A DNA stretch of 62,785 nucleotides from Candidatus Caccalectryoclostridium excrementigallinarum (GTDB lineage: Bacteria > Bacillota > Clostridia > Christensenellales > UBA3700), in assembly GCA_018714485.1 (NCBI GenBank), contig DVNJ01000005.1, positions 1 through 62,785 of the forward strand. Direction: 5' to 3'. Both the position numbers and the translations under genes were made by a program. This document shows positions 1 through 7,785 of the stretch, one piece after another. The stretch's first letter is position 1. Every line of letters begins with the position of its first letter. The notes beneath the pieces were generated by a model that was given only the letters and a program-made list of their open reading frames with translations, was not told where the DNA came from and did no database searches.

Positions 1-210
<210 letters not shown>

Positions 211-232
211 AAGGAGTAGCGCAAGCTACGAC
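211..232 (+). other. Short hairpin just after the 16S end
   Basis: GTAGC-GCAA-GCTAC (216-229) is a perfect five-pair stem closed by a GNRA tetraloop, directly after the mature 16S end. It could be a processing signal for the rRNA precursor. There is no T-run, so it is not a clear terminator. Confidence 0.4.
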
Positions 233-445
233 CTAAGTCGAGGCTGCGATGAGCAGTCACTCAAGGGCTTTGCCCAAGAGTATAAATGACCCGCCTTCTG
301 AAAGAGGCGCTTCCCTCCTTTTTGTTTGGTATAAATTTTGAAAAGCAGGCTGAAACTCGGTCTGCTTTTTTTTGTGCGCGGGCTTGGGCGGCGTGAATAC
401 GCCCTGCCGCGCATAATTTCCGCTTGAACTGCGTTGACCGCCTTA

Positions 446-841
446 ACAATACGGCAAGTATTGCCTGCGGCGCTCGCCTTGTTCAAACAAAAATTCTGCT
501 GCGGCAGAGCATATCCCCGCCGCCCAAGCCCGCGCTATTTTATATGTGTTAGTTAGAAAGTAAGTGGCTTTTGACAATACGGCAAGTATTGCCTGCGCCG
601 TCCTTGAAAAAATACACACGAAAAATCGAGGCGGGGAGTGCACTTTTGTCCGTCCGCACCGAGTATTTTATGCATTATCGGGGGTAACGTCTTGCCTGCG
701 GCGCTCGCCTTGTTCAAACAAAAATTCTGCTGCGGCAGAGCATATCCCCGCCGCCCAAGTCCGCGCTATTTTTTATCATTACTATAAATCCATACGAAAA
801 ATCAAGGCGGGGAGTGCGCTTTGTGTCGTATCGAGTATTTT
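446..841. repeat. Duplicated intergenic repeat module downstream of 16S
   Basis: An unit of about 80 bp beginning TTGCCTGCGGCGCTCGCC occurs at 461-541 and again, nearly identical, at 692-772. A second element (ACGAAAAATC then GGCGGGGAGTG) occurs at 618-640 and 794-817, each followed by GAGTATTTT (661, 832). A third (ACAATACGGCAAGTATTGCC) occurs at 446-465 and 574-593 and contains the dyad GGCAA-GTA-TTGCC. The arrangement looks like one composite block duplicated and partly rearranged. I see no credible gene between 230 and 858; the ORFs there run through the repeats and lack ribosome-binding sites. Confidence 0.8.
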
Positions 842-858
842 GATATGTTTTTGTAGCC

Positions 859-1062
859 TTATAATTTGGTGCGCAGGATCTCGTCCGCGCTCACGTCGAA
901 GATGTCGCAGATGCGCAAAAGGGTGTCGTAATCGGGCTGGTTGCGTCCCACTTCCCAGCCGGAGACCGCGTTTTTCGTCAGATCCAACTTTTCCGCAAGC
1001 TCTCGCTGTAAAAGCCCGGCTTCTTTTCGCAGGGTTTTCAAATTTTCGGCAAAGAAATTCAT
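859..1062 (-). CDS. XRE-family HTH transcriptional regulator, small
   Basis: A 67-residue protein that is almost wholly one Cro/C1-type helix-turn-helix domain. It starts MNFFAENLKTLRKEAGL, has the recognition-helix segment LTKNAVSGWEVGRNQPD (about 28-44) and ends with the usual DIFDVSADEIL. It has no ligand or protease domain, as in minimal self-regulating repressors. The gene is divergent from the membrane protein at 1165. Two matching dyads lie between them, one inside the membrane-protein promoter, so it probably represses that gene and itself. Its targets elsewhere are unknown. Confidence 0.88.
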   Translation of the reverse strand: MNFFAENLKTLRKEAGLLQRELAEKLDLTKNAVSGWEVGRNQPDYDTLLRICDIFDVSADEILRTKL

Positions 1063-1081
1063 AGAGAAATATTATCACGGA

Positions 1082-1117
1082 ACACGAATTGTGTGCTTGA
1101 CAGTACACGAAACGTGT
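1082..1117. promoter_or_regulatory. Paired operator-like dyads between the XRE gene and the 1165 gene
   Basis: Two 13-bp inverted repeats of one sequence lie 23 bp apart centre to centre: ACACGAATTGTGT (1082-1094) and ACACGAAACGTGT (1105-1117, five perfect arm pairs). The second lies in the spacer of the downstream promoter and the first just upstream of its -35. About two helical turns apart is typical for cooperative repressor dimers. They are the likely binding sites of the divergent XRE protein. Confidence 0.65.
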
Positions 1118-1125
1118 GCTATAAT
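1097..1125 (+). promoter_or_regulatory. Consensus sigma-A promoter for the 1165 gene
   Basis: TTGACA (1097-1102), a 17-bp spacer and TATAAT (1120-1125), a perfect consensus. A strong promoter with a dyad in its spacer fits tight repression by the adjacent regulator. Confidence 0.85.
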
Positions 1126-1164
1126 ACCGATAGCGTTGTAAAATGCTTGTAAAAGGAGGATATT

Positions 1165-2508
1165 ATGACACAGAACGAACAGACGGCAGTCGAAAAGGAA
1201 GAGATTTTCGATGCTGTTTTGAACGAGACCGCGGACGCGGGTAAGAGCGAGAAAAAAGCCGAGGGCGAGAAGAGTAATTCCGGCATGATACTTCTTGCCG
1301 CGTGCGTGTTTGCGGGATTTATTTTGGCTGCGCTTTGCAGTTTTGTGCTCAATGTCGCCGACGTTTATCTCGGCGATGTGCGCTTTACGTTGAGCGGCGT
1401 CGAGGCGCTGCACGGCATCACGCCCGCCGACGACAGCGCATCGGTCATCACCGTATGCCTGATGATATGCGTTGTCTGCGCGGTCACGGGAGCCGCGATC
1501 GCCCTGCTTTCGATAATTTCGCTGCTCGGCGGCAAAAAGATGAATGTCGCTTTGAACCTGTTCAACGCGGTGATCTCCCTGCTGGGAATGATAGGCGGCT
1601 GCATGGTTTTGAGCAATGCGGACTATAAGTGGGGCGGAGCGGGCTCTCTCGGGACCGTCGAGGCGGTCGTGTTCGCCTTGCTGTTCGTGCTCTCTCTCGC
1701 GCTCATGTTTATCTCCACGGGCAAAAAGATACAATTGTCCCTTTTCGGGAAAAAGCTGTTTGCGGGCATATCCGCCGTCGTGATCGTGGCGCTGATCATC
1801 GGCATTTCCGTTCCCGTGGCGGTCATCTCTTCTTCCCCCACCAACACCACGAACGTCGGCAGTATCTCGCTCGGTGACGATTATTATTCGATAATCGAGC
1901 AGCTCGGCGAGCCTTTTGACGAAAACAGCAGCGAACATTCGGACATGCTTGTCTGGTATACCAAGGACATAATGAAGGAAAAATACGATCTCGACAGCGA
2001 ATACGAGTCCAAGAAGTTCACTCTCGACGAGCTGAATGCGGACATGGAAGCGCTCCTTGCGTCCGAGAACGTGGACGAGGCGAGAAAAACGGCTTTGGAG
2101 AAGCAGATAGAGGAAGCGCAAAAAGAATTCGATGAGATTGACGGCAGACGCACGGCGCGCATTGAGGAGATAGAAAATTACGGCTCGGATGCCGTGACCG
2201 TGATCATGATGAACGAGGGCAGAGCGGAATTTATTTTCGTGGACGCGGATTGGAAGGCGAGCAAGGTCGAAGAGGGCGAGGAAGCGCCCGTCAAGAAAAC
2301 CTCGAGCGTGACCATCATCAATATCTATGGGCTTGACTCCGCGAGCGGAAGCTGCATTCTTACATACAAAGTAGACTATGAAGACGGAAGTATGTGCATA
2401 GCGCGCACCGAGGCAAGCTATGAGCGCGGCGGAACTTCTTACAAGTGCGTTTTCACCGATATATTCGGAGTGGAAAGACAAGGTTCGAAACTTGCCGTTG
2501 CGGCATAA
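1165..2508 (+). CDS. Multi-pass membrane protein with extracytoplasmic domain, unknown function
   Basis: A 447-residue protein of no family I can name. An acidic/lysine-rich N-terminus (1-35) precedes about five hydrophobic segments up to residue 230, the last containing VVIVALIIGISVPVAVI. A soluble C-terminal half follows, with a charged, helix-rich stretch (about 280-335) that could form a coiled coil. The segment SLGDDYYSIIEQLGEPF (about 234-250) resembles the start of small lipoprotein domains of the SmpA/BamE type, a weak likeness. The start is well set by AAAGGAGG 5-6 bases upstream of ATG 1165. It is monocistronic, has a consensus promoter and a terminator at 2523, and is probably controlled by the divergent XRE repressor. 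Confidence 0.85.
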   Translation: MTQNEQTAVEKEEIFDAVLNETADAGKSEKKAEGEKSNSGMILLAACVFAGFILAALCSFVLNVADVYLGDVRFTLSGVEALHGITPADDSASVITVCLMICVVCAVTGAAIALLSIISLLGGKKMNVALNLFNAVISLLGMIGGCMVLSNADYKWGGAGSLGTVEAVVFALLFVLSLALMFISTGKKIQLSLFGKKLFAGISAVVIVALIIGISVPVAVISSSPTNTTNVGSISLGDDYYSIIEQLGEPFDENSSEHSDMLVWYTKDIMKEKYDLDSEYESKKFTLDELNADMEALLASENVDEARKTALEKQIEEAQKEFDEIDGRRTARIEEIENYGSDAVTVIMMNEGRAEFIFVDADWKASKVEEGEEAPVKKTSSVTIINIYGLDSASGSCILTYKVDYEDGSMCIARTEASYERGGTSYKCVFTDIFGVERQGSKLAVAA

Positions 2509-2522
2509 ACGATCATCACCTT

Positions 2523-2550
2523 AAAAACGGGAGCGTCGGCTCCCGTTTTT
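2523..2550. terminator. Bidirectional intrinsic terminator
   Basis: Stem ACGGGAGC (2527-2534) with GCTCCCGT (2539-2546), loop GTCG, followed by T5. The A-run at 2523-2527 lets it also serve the fumarase operon on the minus strand. Confidence 0.85.
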
Positions 2551-3074
2551 CATTTTTCGTAGATGTTGTTTCCCTTTGCGTCGATCGCCACGATGGCGGG
2601 GAAGTCTTTGACGGTTATTCGGCGCACGGCTTCCGTGCCCAGATCTTCATAGCATATCTCTTTGACCGCCGTGACGCAGGAAGAGTAGATCGCGCCCGCG
2701 CCGCCGATAGCGGCGAAATAGACGCCGCCGTTTCTCTTGATCGCCTGCACGCATTCGGGGCTGCGCTTGCCCTTTCCGATCTGTGCGGCAAGCCCCGTGT
2801 CGAACATATATGGGGTATATTTGTCCATTCTGCCCGAAGTCGTCGGTCCGCAGCTGCCCATTACCTGAGAGGGGAGCGCGGGGCAGGGTCCCATGAAATA
2901 AATCGTTTCGCCCTTGTAATTTATGTCGGGCTTGCCCGCCTTTATGCTCTCGAAAAGGCGCTTGTGTCCCGCGTCGCGGAAGACGAACATTTCGCCCGAG
3001 ATGAGGACGCCGTCGCCGACTTTGAGCGAGAGCGCCGTTTGCTTATCTAGGGGAAGAGTTATTCTTTTTTCCAT
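2550..3074 (-). CDS. fumB: Fumarate hydratase class I, beta subunit
   Basis: This 174-residue protein matches the C-terminal, swivelling domain of class I (Fe-S) fumarases, in the two-subunit form found in many anaerobes. Characteristic segments are LKVGDGVLISGEMFVFRDAGHK near the start (position about 17-38), the GPCPALP stretch (about 62-68) and the conserved GSCGPTTSGRMD (about 73-84), which forms part of the active site. With the alpha subunit encoded 7 bases upstream it hydrates fumarate to malate. L-tartrate dehydratase is built the same way and cannot be excluded from sequence alone. It lies second in the operon and ends at a shared terminator. Confidence 0.9.
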   Translation of the reverse strand: MEKRITLPLDKQTALSLKVGDGVLISGEMFVFRDAGHKRLFESIKAGKPDINYKGETIYFMGPCPALPSQVMGSCGPTTSGRMDKYTPYMFDTGLAAQIGKGKRSPECVQAIKRNGGVYFAAIGGAGAIYSSCVTAVKEICYEDLGTEAVRRITVKDFPAIVAIDAKGNNIYEK

Positions 3075-3081
3075 ATCTCAC

Positions 3082-3912
3082 CTAAATTTCAAAGCTCGTC
3101 GCGCGCGAGCAATGGCAGAGCATATTCACCGCCACGGGGAGCGAGGAGATATGCGTGGGGAATTTTTCGATGAAGACGGCGAGCGCGCTCGTCCTGCCGC
3201 CGAATCCTTGCGCGCCTATGCCGAGCGCGTTTATCTCGCCGAGCAGATATTTTTCCGTTTTGTCGAGTTCGGGATCGGGATTGCTCGAGCCTATCTTGCG
3301 GAAGAGCGCGTGCTTTGAAAGCTCGCAAGCCTTTTCAAGGGTACCGCCGAGCCCCACGCCCACGATGACGGGCGGGCAGGGATTGCTTCCCGCCGACGCG
3401 ACCGCATCGATTATCAGCCTTTTCGCCTCTTCAAAGCCCTGCGCGGGATTGAGCATGAAGACCTTGGACATGTTCTCGCTGCCGAAGCCTTTGAGCATTA
3501 TTTCCGCGCTTATCCTGTCTCCGTCCGTGAGGCGGGTATGAATGACGGCGGGAGTGTTGTCGCCCGTGTTCACGCGCGTGACGGGATCGAGCACGGACTT
3601 GCGCAGCTGCTTATAGCCGCGCCTTACCCCCTCGTTCACCGCTTCGTAAACGTCGCCGGGCAGATAAAGCTCGCGTCCGATGTTCAAAAATACCACCGCC
3701 ATGCCCGTGTCCTGGCAGACGGGAAAGCCCTTTTTCGCGGCGATGTCCGCGTTGTCGCACATGACGTCCAAGGCAAACCGAGCGGTGGGGGAGTCTTCGC
3801 GCCTGCGCGCCTCTTCGAGCGCCGCGCGGCAGGACGCCTCCATGTTGCAGGCGATGTTTTCGATCGCCTGCGCCGTCTTTTGCGTGAGTAGATCGAGATC
3901 GGCGGTTTTCAT
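3082..3912 (-). CDS. fumA: Fumarate hydratase class I, alpha subunit
   Basis: The 276-residue catalytic Fe-S subunit of a two-subunit class I fumarase. It has the family signature FPVCQDTGM with Cys66, GSNPCPPVIVGVG with Cys179, and a Cys-rich C-terminal MLCHCSRA (Cys266/268); these are the likely [4Fe-4S] ligands. GFGSENMSK (142-150) and the TGDNTPAVIHTR segment (116-127) are also typical. The enzyme is oxygen-sensitive and interconverts fumarate and malate, probably in a partial TCA branch. It is the first gene of the pair, transcribed from a minus-strand promoter at 3956-3984 that overlaps the walJ promoter. A GCGGC-ATT-GCCGC hairpin (3925-3937) lies in its short leader. Confidence 0.92.
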   Translation of the reverse strand: MKTADLDLLTQKTAQAIENIACNMEASCRAALEEARRREDSPTARFALDVMCDNADIAAKKGFPVCQDTGMAVVFLNIGRELYLPGDVYEAVNEGVRRGYKQLRKSVLDPVTRVNTGDNTPAVIHTRLTDGDRISAEIMLKGFGSENMSKVFMLNPAQGFEEAKRLIIDAVASAGSNPCPPVIVGVGLGGTLEKACELSKHALFRKIGSSNPDPELDKTEKYLLGEINALGIGAQGFGGRTSALAVFIEKFPTHISSLPVAVNMLCHCSRATSFEI

Positions 3913-3955
3913 GATTTCTCCGTTTGCGGCATTGCCGCAGCTTTACTTTATAAAT

Positions 3956-4001
3956 AATATAGCATAATTGCCTTGTAAAAACAATGTTTTTATGGTACAA
4001 T
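3956..4001. promoter_or_regulatory. Overlapping divergent promoters for fumAB (-) and walJ (+)
   Basis: Minus strand: TTGTTT (complement of 3979-3984), 17 bp, TATATT (complement of 3956-3961). Plus strand: TTGTAA (3973-3978), 17 bp, TACAAT (3996-4001). The two -35 boxes abut, so polymerase can probably occupy only one promoter at a time. Confidence 0.6.
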
Positions 4002-4017
4002 CATTTGCGAGGCTTAT

Positions 4018-4803
4018 ATGAAGATTTGCACGCTGTCCAGCGGCAGCAAGGGTAATTGTACATATGTGGAAAGCGGCGGCTGCGCCCTGCTTATCGACCA
4101 AGGGCTTTCTCTGCGCGAGCTTGAACGCCGCGCGACGGAAGTGAGGCTGGATCTTGCCAAGGTGAGAATGATAGCCGTCACGCACGAACATATCGATCAT
4201 ATCAAGGGAGTTCAGGCGTTTTGCGACAAATACGGCGTCGAGGCGTTCATCTCCCCTCTCTCCGCCGCGGCGGCTTATCGGAAATATGCCGTGACTTCGA
4301 TCGTGCAAACGCCCTCTTTCGACACGGGGATCGCGCTGGACGAGATGTATATCACCCCTTTCAGAGTGCATCACGACGCCGCGTATACGGTCGGATACCA
4401 GATAGAGGACGGAAAGAAGATATTCTGCGCCGCAACGGACCTGGGGTACGTCACGGCGAGCGCGGGAAAGCGCATGAGCAAAGCCGACGCCGTGCTTTTG
4501 GAGAGCAATCACGACAAGTTCATGCTCGAAAACGGCAAGTATCCCTATGCGCTCAAATTGCGCATCGCGGGCAGGGAAGGACATTTGAGCAACGACGACG
4601 CGGCGAGCGTGGGCGTGAAGCTCGTTCAGGCGGGCGTGAAAAGGCTGATACTCGCCCATCTTTCGCAGGATAACAACACGCCGCCCACGGCATACAACAC
4701 GGTCGTTTCCGCCATGACGGCGGCGCATATAGTGCAGGGCAGGGACGTTATGGTAGACATAGCTTACCAATCCGAACCCTCGCTGATTACGGAAATAGTA
4801 TGA
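4018..4803 (+). CDS. walJ: MBL-fold metallohydrolase, WalJ/YycJ family
   Basis: A 261-residue metallo-beta-lactamase-fold protein. It begins MKICTLSSGSKGNCTYVES as in YycJ/WalJ and carries the metal motif THEHIDH (His56, His58, Asp60, His61), with further metal ligands at ATDLGYVT and ESNHD. WalJ proteins are linked to coordination of cell division with replication and are often encoded beside walRK. Those partners are absent here, so only the family call is firm. A short leader with GAGG precedes ATG 4018. The stop overlaps the next ATG (ATGA at 4800), indicating co-transcription with the CPBP protease and rlmH. Confidence 0.88.
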   Translation: MKICTLSSGSKGNCTYVESGGCALLIDQGLSLRELERRATEVRLDLAKVRMIAVTHEHIDHIKGVQAFCDKYGVEAFISPLSAAAAYRKYAVTSIVQTPSFDTGIALDEMYITPFRVHHDAAYTVGYQIEDGKKIFCAATDLGYVTASAGKRMSKADAVLLESNHDKFMLENGKYPYALKLRIAGREGHLSNDDAASVGVKLVQAGVKRLILAHLSQDNNTPPTAYNTVVSAMTAAHIVQGRDVMVDIAYQSEPSLITEIV

Positions 4804-5960
4804 GCAAGAAGAAAAACGAAACAGAGATAAACAAGCCTCTCGACAAGAAATTCGGCGTCTACGACGCGTCCGCCGTGTTCATCGGCGCATATATCGTCAT
4901 GCTGCTTTTGCAGTTCCTCTTTTATGTGGTCTTGACGATAACCGACGTGCCCGTGGGCGGAGAGGACGGCTTCGATCAAACGCCCGCCTATGCCTGCATA
5001 ACGCTGGCGATAAACGAGGCGGCGTTCCTCGCCGCGCCCTTCCTCTATTCCAAGATCAGGGGGCGCAAGATGTGGACGGAATGCGGCTTTTCCGGCAAGG
5101 TAAGCCCTCTTTATCTGCTGCTTTCGGCGCTGATAGGGCTTGCCGCGCTCTTTGCCTTCTCGCCCGTGGCGACGCTCGTCAATTCTGGCTTTTCCGCGCT
5201 CGGCTTTTCTTCTTCGACCGTTCCCAGCGCTGAAAATGCGGGGACTTTCATCGCCTATGTGTTCATGAGCGCGATCATTCCCGCGCTTTGCGAGGAGTTT
5301 TTGTTCCGCGGTCATGTGGCGCGCGGCTTTGCGGGAAAAGGTTATTTGAGCGGGCTTTTGCTCAGCTCATTGCTCTTTGCCGTCATGCACGGCTCTCCCG
5401 TTCAGCTCGTCTATCAATTTTTCGTGGGCGCCGTGGCTTGCTGGCTTTATTTCGTCACGCGCAGCCTTTGGACGAGCGTTATCGCCCACTTTATCAGCAA
5501 TTTCGCCGTGCTCGTCGCGGATTTCGCGCTCACGTCCGCGGGAGTGGATTATATCACCATCTCGGGCAAGGTAGCGGGTATTTACGTCGCCTCGACGATC
5601 GGCGGGATCGCGCTGCTTGTCGGGCTTTGCTATCTTTTGTATCGCCTCGTTAGCAGGGCGCGCGGGCTCGAAGAGGAGTTGAAGGGGATAAAGGGCGCGT
5701 CCCCCAAAGCGTGGGACAGACGGCTCACATTGCTTGCTCAGTCGGACGAGATGAGGGTGAAGCGCATTCAGGAAGAGCAATTCCGCCGCGCGCAGATAGA
5801 GAACGCCGCCACGCCCGAGATCAAAGAAATGCTCATTCAACGCTTTGAAAGCGAGGATAAAAAAGACGACAAAAAGGACAACAAGGGACTTATTTTGTGC
5901 TTTGCCATCACGGGCGTCATCTTTATCCTCAACACGGTCTTGGGGTTTGTGCCGCAATGA
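4800..5960 (+). CDS. CPBP-family intramembrane glutamic endopeptidase
   Basis: A 386-residue membrane protein with about eight hydrophobic segments and the three CPBP (Abi/CaaX) motifs: EEFLFR (Glu165, Glu166, Arg170), the His in FAVMHGSP (His197) and HFISN (His230, Asn234). All catalytic residues are present, so it should be an active intramembrane protease. Its substrate is unknown; relatives act in prenyl-protein processing, bacteriocin immunity or anti-sigma factor cleavage. The C-terminal 100 residues form a charged cytoplasmic tail followed by one last hydrophobic segment (about 363-380), longer than in typical members. It overlaps both neighbours by four bases. Confidence 0.88.
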   Translation: MSKKKNETEINKPLDKKFGVYDASAVFIGAYIVMLLLQFLFYVVLTITDVPVGGEDGFDQTPAYACITLAINEAAFLAAPFLYSKIRGRKMWTECGFSGKVSPLYLLLSALIGLAALFAFSPVATLVNSGFSALGFSSSTVPSAENAGTFIAYVFMSAIIPALCEEFLFRGHVARGFAGKGYLSGLLLSSLLFAVMHGSPVQLVYQFFVGAVACWLYFVTRSLWTSVIAHFISNFAVLVADFALTSAGVDYITISGKVAGIYVASTIGGIALLVGLCYLLYRLVSRARGLEEELKGIKGASPKAWDRRLTLLAQSDEMRVKRIQEEQFRRAQIENAATPEIKEMLIQRFESEDKKDDKKDNKGLILCFAITGVIFILNTVLGFVPQ

Positions 5961-6430
5961 TAGCGATCGACATTCTCTGCGTGGGAAAACTCAAAGAAAA
6001 ATATCTCAAAGACGGGATAGCCGAATACGCCAAGCGGCTCTCCCGTTTTTGCTCTCTTTCCCTGACCGAGGTCGAGGAGGAGCCGCTCGCCTCTTCGAGC
6101 GCCGCGGACGTGGAAAAAGTCAGGCAAAGGGAGGGAAAGCGCCTCTTGGCGCGCGCGGACGGCTTTGTCGTCGCGCTCTGTATAGAGGGAAAGCAGCTCT
6201 CCAGCCCGCAGTTTTCCGAGCTTGTCGCCGATCTGCCGAATAGGGGCGTGAGCAGGATAACTTTCGTCATCGGCGGCTCTTACGGGCTTTCGGACGAGGT
6301 CGTGGGGCGCGCGGATCTGCGTCTTTCGTTCGGAAAATTCACCTATCCCCATCAGCTCATGCGCCTTATCTTATGCGAGCAGATATACCGCGCGTTTATG
6401 ATAGCGGGCGGAGGGGTATACCATAAATAA
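5957..6430 (+). CDS. rlmH: 23S rRNA (pseudouridine1915-N3)-methyltransferase RlmH
   Basis: At 157 residues it is the usual size of the SPOUT methyltransferase RlmH, which methylates pseudouridine 1915 in helix 69 of 23S rRNA. IDILCVGKLKEKYL at the start, the SAM-binding knot segment FVIGGSYGLSDEV (about 106-118) and the C-terminus LILCEQIYRAFMI...YHK are diagnostic. An upstream start in the same frame at 5897 would lie inside the protease gene; ATG 5957, overlapping its stop as ATGA, matches the family N-terminus. It is last of the walJ-CPBP-rlmH operon; walJ and rlmH are also neighbours in many Firmicutes. Confidence 0.95.
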   Translation: MIAIDILCVGKLKEKYLKDGIAEYAKRLSRFCSLSLTEVEEEPLASSSAADVEKVRQREGKRLLARADGFVVALCIEGKQLSSPQFSELVADLPNRGVSRITFVIGGSYGLSDEVVGRADLRLSFGKFTYPHQLMRLILCEQIYRAFMIAGGGVYHK

Positions 6431-6495
6431 CGAACCGAAAAGCGGCGCTTTGCCGAGGTCGGGTAAAGTCAAGTACATATTTTTTGCCTCTTTCA

Positions 6496-6501
6496 TATAA
6501 T
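6496..6501 (+). promoter_or_regulatory. -10 box five bases before the M14 peptidase start
   Basis: TATAAT (6496-6501) ends five bases before ATG 6507 and no Shine-Dalgarno sequence is visible. I find no good -35 at the usual distance, so this is a weaker case of the leaderless layout seen at five other genes here. Confidence 0.45.
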
Positions 6502-6506
6502 GCAGC

Positions 6507-7340
6507 ATGTTCACATGGCAGGATTACGAGCAAAGTCTTTCCGCGCTGCGAAAGAGCGGCGCGCGCGTTTTCGTCGTCGGTCACGCCCTTTCGGGAAGAC
6601 CGATATACGGCGTTTTCAAGGGGAGCTTCGAGGGCGGGCAAATACTTTTGCAGGCGGCGATACACGCCCGCGAGGGCGCGACAACGCCCGTCGTTTTGAA
6701 GATGATGGAGAATTATTCGGGCGGCGTCGGCGTCTGGTGCCTGCCCATGGTCGATCCGGACGGTGTCGAGCTTTGCCGCCTCGGACTTGAGTCGGTGAGC
6801 GACGAGGAGAATAGGCGGTTTTTGCTCGACGTCAACGGCGGAAGCGAGGATTTCTCCCTCTGGAAAGCCAATCTGAACGCGGTCGATCTCAACGTAAATT
6901 TTCCCGCCAAGTGGGGCACGGGCACGCAGAACGTCACCTATCCCGCGCCCGGCAACTATATCGGCAGCTATCCTTTGAGCGAGCCGGAGAGCAGGGCTTT
7001 GCACGACTTTTCCCTCAAGATCCAACCGAGCATAACTTTGAGTTATCATGCCAAAGGCGAGCTTATCTACAAGGGCTTCGAAGGCGTGGATCCCTATCCC
7101 CGGCTTGCCGAAGAGATAGGCGCGGCGACGGGATACGGCGTTTACGAGTCGGCGGGGAGCGCGGGCGGATATAAGGATTGGTTCGTCACGACCTCTTATC
7201 TGCCCGGGCTGACGATCGAGGTCGGGGAGAGCGGGCTTTCCTACGAGCGGCTTTTCGAGCAAACGGAGAGTATTTACGCGCGCAACGCGCAAGTGCTTGA
7301 CATTTGCGCCCGATTTGTGCAAGATATATTCAATGGATGA
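6507..7340 (+). CDS. M14-family zinc carboxypeptidase, gamma-D-glutamyl-diamino acid type
   Basis: A 277-residue single-domain peptidase with the M14 zinc signature HARE (His53, Glu56), third zinc ligand His181 in SYHAKGELIY and catalytic Glu238 in LTIEVG. The segment DLNVNFPAKW (about 128-137) resembles the M14C branch that cleaves gamma-D-glutamyl-meso-diaminopimelate bonds in peptidoglycan, rather than digestive carboxypeptidases. No signal peptide is seen, so it probably acts on muropeptides in the cytoplasm or in the forespore; substrate assignment is inference. Its stop overlaps the tadA start (ATGGATGA, 7333-7340). Confidence 0.85.
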   Translation: MFTWQDYEQSLSALRKSGARVFVVGHALSGRPIYGVFKGSFEGGQILLQAAIHAREGATTPVVLKMMENYSGGVGVWCLPMVDPDGVELCRLGLESVSDEENRRFLLDVNGGSEDFSLWKANLNAVDLNVNFPAKWGTGTQNVTYPAPGNYIGSYPLSEPESRALHDFSLKIQPSITLSYHAKGELIYKGFEGVDPYPRLAEEIGAATGYGVYESAGSAGGYKDWFVTTSYLPGLTIEVGESGLSYERLFEQTESIYARNAQVLDICARFVQDIFNG

Positions 7341-7785
7341 AAAATTCATGAAGATGGCGCTGTATCAGGCAAAACTCGCCGTGAAGCACAGGGAAGTTCC
7401 CGTGGGCGCCGTGATAGTGAGGGACGGAGAAGTCATCGCCAAGGCGTACAACCGTAAGGAGCGTTACGGGTGCGCCAATTACCATGCCGAAATGGTGGCG
7501 ATCGAAAAAGCGTGTAAGGTCATCGGCGATTGGCGGCTGACCGGCTGCGACATCTATGTGACGCTCGAGCCTTGTCCCATGTGCGCGGGAGCGCTCATCA
7601 ACGCGCGCGTCGACAACATCTATTTCGGTGCCTACGACCCTAAGGCGGGCTGCTGCGGCACACTTTACGATCTGCCTTCGGACAAGCGTTTCAACCATCG
7701 TCCCGCCGTAAGGGGAGGGATAATGGAGCAAGAGTGCGGCAGGATACTCAAAGATTTTTTCAAGGAGCACAGGACGAGATGCTGA
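7333..7785 (+). CDS. tadA: tRNA-specific adenosine deaminase TadA
   Basis: A 150-residue cytidine-deaminase-fold enzyme with zinc ligands in NYHAEM (His51, Glu53 as proton shuttle) and PCPMCAG (Cys81, Cys84). Length and motifs fit TadA, which converts A34 to inosine in tRNA-Arg(ACG). The start at 7333 is chosen because the family begins close to the MKMALYQA helix; an in-frame ATG at 7297 would add 12 residues inside the preceding gene. It overlaps the M14 gene by eight bases and pth by seven. Confidence 0.93.
   Translation: MDEKFMKMALYQAKLAVKHREVPVGAVIVRDGEVIAKAYNRKERYGCANYHAEMVAIEKACKVIGDWRLTGCDIYVTLEPCPMCAGALINARVDNIYFGAYDPKAGCCGTLYDLPSDKRFNHRPAVRGGIMEQECGRILKDFFKEHRTRC

Noticed and set aside
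564-1064. Plus-strand ORF of 166 codons through the spacer repeats and the XRE gene
   Set aside because: It runs through both copies of the repeat and antisense to the XRE gene; no ribosome-binding site and no recognisable protein.
1075-2481. 468-codon minus-strand ORF opposite the membrane protein
   Set aside because: Shadow frame: His/Arg-rich, no start signals, and it covers the XRE promoter region.
3082-3328. Short minus-strand ORFs inside fumA
   Set aside because: Alternate frames of the fumarase gene with no start signals.
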